Assembly (NCBI RefSeq): GCF_002097535.1
Contig: NZ_CP020772.1
Coordinates: 4,078,698 to 4,142,697, forward strand
From: Halobacillus mangrovi
Lineage (GTDB): Bacteria; Bacillota; Bacilli; Bacillales; Halobacillaceae
Direction of reading: 5' to 3'
Length of the DNA: 64,000 nucleotides
Shown: piece after piece, positions 61,315-64,000 of the stretch
Layout of the letters: each line of letters starts with the position of its first letter
Numbering within the stretch: position 1 is the first letter of the stretch
Position numbers and translations under genes: made by a program
Notes under the pieces: generated by a model
What the model saw: the letters and a program-made list of their open reading frames with translations, nothing else
The model's database searches: none
Told to the model about the DNA's origin: nothing

Positions 61315-63358
61315 TTATTCAGTGGAATAGGTCTGGATCAAGTCCTGGATTTCTTTAAAGTCGTTGGACTCTATGATTCTGTTCCTATCTTTTTGCGACC
61401 CTGCTAAGTTCATCAATTGCATCAATGCATGCATATGTTTTTTCTTATCTACTGCCGAAATGACCACTATGATGTGAACAGTTTCTTCTGCAGTAAACGA
61501 GACCCCTTCCTCTACTTTCAATAAGCTCATTCCGACTTTCTTTACCCCATCCTCTGGAGCAGCATGTGGAATAGCCAGGTGAGGAGCTATAACAATATAA
61601 GGATCCCTTGCTTGGTGAACCATAGCCTCGACGTAGCGCGATTCTACATACCCATTCCGGACCAAAGGTTTAGAAGCTAGCCGAATGGCTTCCTCCCATG
61701 ATGGGACAGATTCTTTAATAGAGATGTGCTCGGCGGGAAGGAGATCGTCTAAGTGAATATCCTTGCTTTGAACACTTTGCTTAATGGATGACTCTTCATC
61801 ACGGTGTACATAAGAGTGCAACTCCTCCACTAACGCCTTTTCATCCTTAATGGACGTATGATTTCGTATAATATCCATTAGATGGTCCACATGGATGTCA
61901 TTCAAAATATATCTTGAACTTCCATCATCACTTGCTTGCGAAGCCTTAACCGATCTTCCTGATCAAGGAAAGCCTGACAAGTAAACAATTTACCTTCCGC
62001 TGTCAAAGGAGTCGTAGAAAAAATAAAATCGTAATCCAATTCATATTCCATATACTCTCGTACAGATAGAGAGTCTAGAAAAACAAACTCGGGGAATAAT
62101 TCTTTCAACTGGTTGAAAAGCAGTCTTGAAACAGATACCCCTTGAGGACAAACAACAATGGCTTTTACTTTCTTTTCAATGCTTTCCCCTTGTCTGGTCA
62201 TCCACCCACCAATTAACATGGTCACATAGATGATTTCATTTTCTGGTATTTTTTGTCCGATATAGTCTTCCAGCGGGCTATCGATCTTATAACAAGATGG
62301 TGGACCTCTTTTAGTTCTCTCGTAATCGAATCTTGTATGGGCTGAGCTTCTGTAAGCTCGTATTTGATCCTATAGTATGCCGGACGAAGATGCTGAAAGA
62401 GCTTTTCTACCAATTGCTCTCTGTCTTGAAAATAGATACACGCACTTCTTTCAAAAGTTGGAGCATCTGCTTAACTGCTGGTACCATTTCTCCCATTGAC
62501 TCTTCTTCTGAAAGGTCCTCTGAACGATAAACGTTAGTCGTCAGGAGATGGAGGGTGATGAACAACCTCTCCTTTTCAGGGATGTTCATGGTCTGAAGAA
62601 TTTCTTCGGTTGCTTGAAATTCCTTTGTATTAGATACATCCTCATGCTTAACTGCAAAAGTTGAAATGACAAATCCTTTTTCTATTCTTCTTAAAAATAA
62701 GTAAGAATATAAGGCATCGTTTCTATCTTTTCATCTGTAAATTGAATATTAAGCTTGTCTTCAAATCTCTCATCAGTTGAGTAAATTGTGTTAGTTCATC
62801 TGAAGATAAAGATGCTAATTCCTTCACCTTTTCAGACCCGCTACGCATCGGAAAGTAATTCATAAATGACTCTGATGAGTACTCTCCGAACTTGAAATTC
62901 TTTACCTTCCAGTAAATAGCCTGATTTCCTCGAGTATTTGATGGTCAAGTTATACTCATCTAGAAACGCCTGAGCTTGCTTTAAATCATGAAGAATTGTA
63001 TTTTTACTAAAATCCAACTCAAACGTAAAGTGATTCAAGGAAAGTTCCTCTCTGCTGATGAGCATTAAATAATCAAATAGGTCCTTTGTCTCTCTGATAA
63101 AACAGGTGTACTTACTGATGGCCTGTCTTCACTGTTTACCTTGGTAAATATTGACTGGTCAATAATAAACTGTCCCTTGCCTGGTTCGTTCAATTTGAGG
63201 AAGGTTTTCAATCCAATAACCACTCATTTATTTTGTTGAAACTGTACCCGAGTTGTCTTCTTGTAAGGTTATATTTCTTTTCAAGAGTTGTACTAGTTAT
63301 TCGTGGATTGATCACTAGGTCATGAAGAATTTTTTTTACTTCGTTCATTGTAATGCAT
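61315..63358 (-). pseudogene. Broken PRD-containing transcriptional regulator (BglG/MtlR type)
   Basis: Remains of a ~680-codon regulator, readable in pieces: N-terminal helix-turn-helix (LHDLVINPRI, EKKYNLTRRQLGYSFNKINEW), a second HTH/PRD piece at 62841-63065, PRD2 with RLFITLHLLTTNV at 62407-62589, EIIB-like domain with VVCPQGVSVSRLLFNQL at 61902-62225 and EIIA-like domain with IAIPHAAPEDG at 61315-61905. At least six frame changes or stops separate them, including slippage in an 8-A run (63330-63337) near the start. The 61315-61905 part is still an open 196-codon frame and might be translated alone. It would have activated the downstream PTS operon. Confidence 0.85.
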
Positions 63359-63520
63359 TGTTTCCCTCCCTTCCACATTTATTGTAGCACCCACAGAAAC
63401 ACCTATGTATACGCTTTCATCCCAAGATAACGAACAACAAATGTACATCATCGGGATTTACTTTCTTAAAATTCTAATAATAATACATAAAAAAAGAAGC
63501 ACATGTTTATACAAGTGCCT

Positions 63521-63784
63521 CTACTCATACATATCGCGAAGTCTCTCTAAATCTGCCAAAAACTTATGAATGTCCTCCTGACTCAACCTCACCAGTAATT
63601 GATCATATAAAGATAGAACCTGGCCATCTACTTCATCTTTATGTTTTTCTAAGTATTCATAGAGCTGATTGACTTGGTTTTCATTTAAAACCGATGTTGT
63701 CTGCAAATGTTTGACTTGGTTCAGTGTAAATTCTTCCTGCATTTCATTATACGAACCAGAAATAATCTGTCCTATTATTTCCAT
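63521..63784 (-). CDS. Small helical hypothetical protein
   Basis: 87 aa, rich in Gln, Leu and Glu, predicted all-helical (LNQVKHLQTTSVLNENQVNQ; LYEYLEKHKDEVDGQVLSLY). AGGTG lies upstream of the ATG. The gene follows the partial gene at the right edge by 50 bp and may share its operon. No family recognised. A weak hairpin lies at about 63485-63520. The stretch 63359-63520 otherwise holds only AT-rich DNA. Confidence 0.6.
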   Translation of the reverse strand: MEIIGQIISGSYNEMQEEFTLNQVKHLQTTSVLNENQVNQLYEYLEKHKDEVDGQVLSLYDQLLVRLSQEDIHKFLADLERLRDMYE

Positions 63785-63834
63785 CCTCCATCACCTCAGG
63801 TCTTAGCTTGGACGTTTTAAAGTGATGTTAGTCA

Positions 63835-64000
63835 TTATTTCTGCTTAGCTTCTTCCTCTTGTTTCAAAGATTCTTTCTCCACACGATCCATAAACTCTTG
63901 AACTACCTTATTATTGTTTTTCTTGCCCCCAAGTTTCATCACCGCTCTGCCAACAAAATTTGTTCCTTTATTTTGCCCTGAGTATATGAAGCGTGTGGTG
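63835..64000 (-). CDS. Partial gene at the right edge, C-terminal part only
   Basis: The last 54 codons of a gene running in from the right: FIYSGQNKGTNFVGRAVMKL, then a Lys/Asn stretch and a highly charged tail (FMDRVEKESLKQEEEAKQK). No ribosome site is near any internal start, so the N-terminus is outside the window. No family assigned. Confidence 0.55.
   Translation of the reverse strand, partial: TTRFIYSGQNKGTNFVGRAVMKLGGKKNNNKVVQEFMDRVEKESLKQEEEAKQK

Overview
The window (64 kb, low-to-mid GC by eye, no rRNA or tRNA genes seen) looks like chromosomal DNA of an aerobic, endospore-type member of the Bacillaceae, most likely a moderately halophilic genus such as Halobacillus or a relative. 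The basis is strong AAGGAGG-type ribosome binding sites, frequent TTG/GTG starts, Bacillus-type gene families (UvsE, SleB/CwlJ-like hydrolase, YuzB/DUF1450, GbsR, CsbB/GtrA/YfhO, CydDC with a Rex box, CzrA/CadA), very acidic secreted enzymes, and a GbsR-choline transporter pair expected in an osmolyte user. The genus is an inference.

Layout. 0-7.5 kb: GntR(YtrA-type)-ABC ATPase operon with a palindromic operator, a paired-hairpin repeat locus, flavin reductase, AGCS amino-acid/Na+ symporter, FAD oxidoreductase, cell-wall hydrolase, TVP38 membrane protein and CDP-alcohol phosphatidyltransferase. 7.6-15.2 kb: UvsE, AraC regulator, aldo/keto reductase, lipoprotein, SAM hydroxide adenosyltransferase, a sunset-domain protein, pirin, YuzB and a RibF-type protein. 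15.3-23.3 kb: small alarmone-hydrolase-like HD protein, a divergent MurE paralogue, CzrA-CadA zinc/cadmium efflux operon, DJ-1/PfpI protein, VOC protein, FAD amino-acid oxidase.

23.7-32.7 kb is the most distinctive part. It holds a secreted GH31 alpha-glucosidase facing a 1684-residue secreted protein that joins an isomalto-dextranase-like GH27 domain, three beta-sandwich (carbohydrate-binding type) modules and a second complete GH31 domain. The big gene follows a ROK repressor gene with a 12-1-12 palindrome in its promoter. I read the locus as a dextran / alpha-1,6-glucan degradation system; no sugar transporter is beside it.

32.8-50.9 kb: carbonic-anhydrase-like protein, a large unknown membrane protein, a second paired-hairpin repeat locus, MBL-fold protein, CydDC, GbsR plus a CHT1-like choline transporter, NUDIX-nucleotidyltransferase-kinase operon, a third repeat locus, SDR, ArsR-MFS pair, acetyltransferase and methyltransferase. 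51-55 kb: GT2-GtrA-YfhO operon (cell-envelope glycosylation) with a sigma-B-like promoter. 55-56.5 kb: TrxB and a PLA2-like small protein. 56.6-63.4 kb: a galactitol-type PTS operon (IIA, two nearly identical IIB genes, IIC, two zinc dehydrogenases, a 54-residue small protein) behind a PRD-type regulator gene broken by many frameshifts.

The most unusual non-coding signal is a family of about 125-bp hairpin units present as three inverted pairs (1.5-2.0, 35.5-35.9 and 45.7-46.2 kb). The outer arms differ in sequence between units but pair within nearly every unit (one of the six is degenerate), as expected if the fold is kept by selection or by the copying mechanism.
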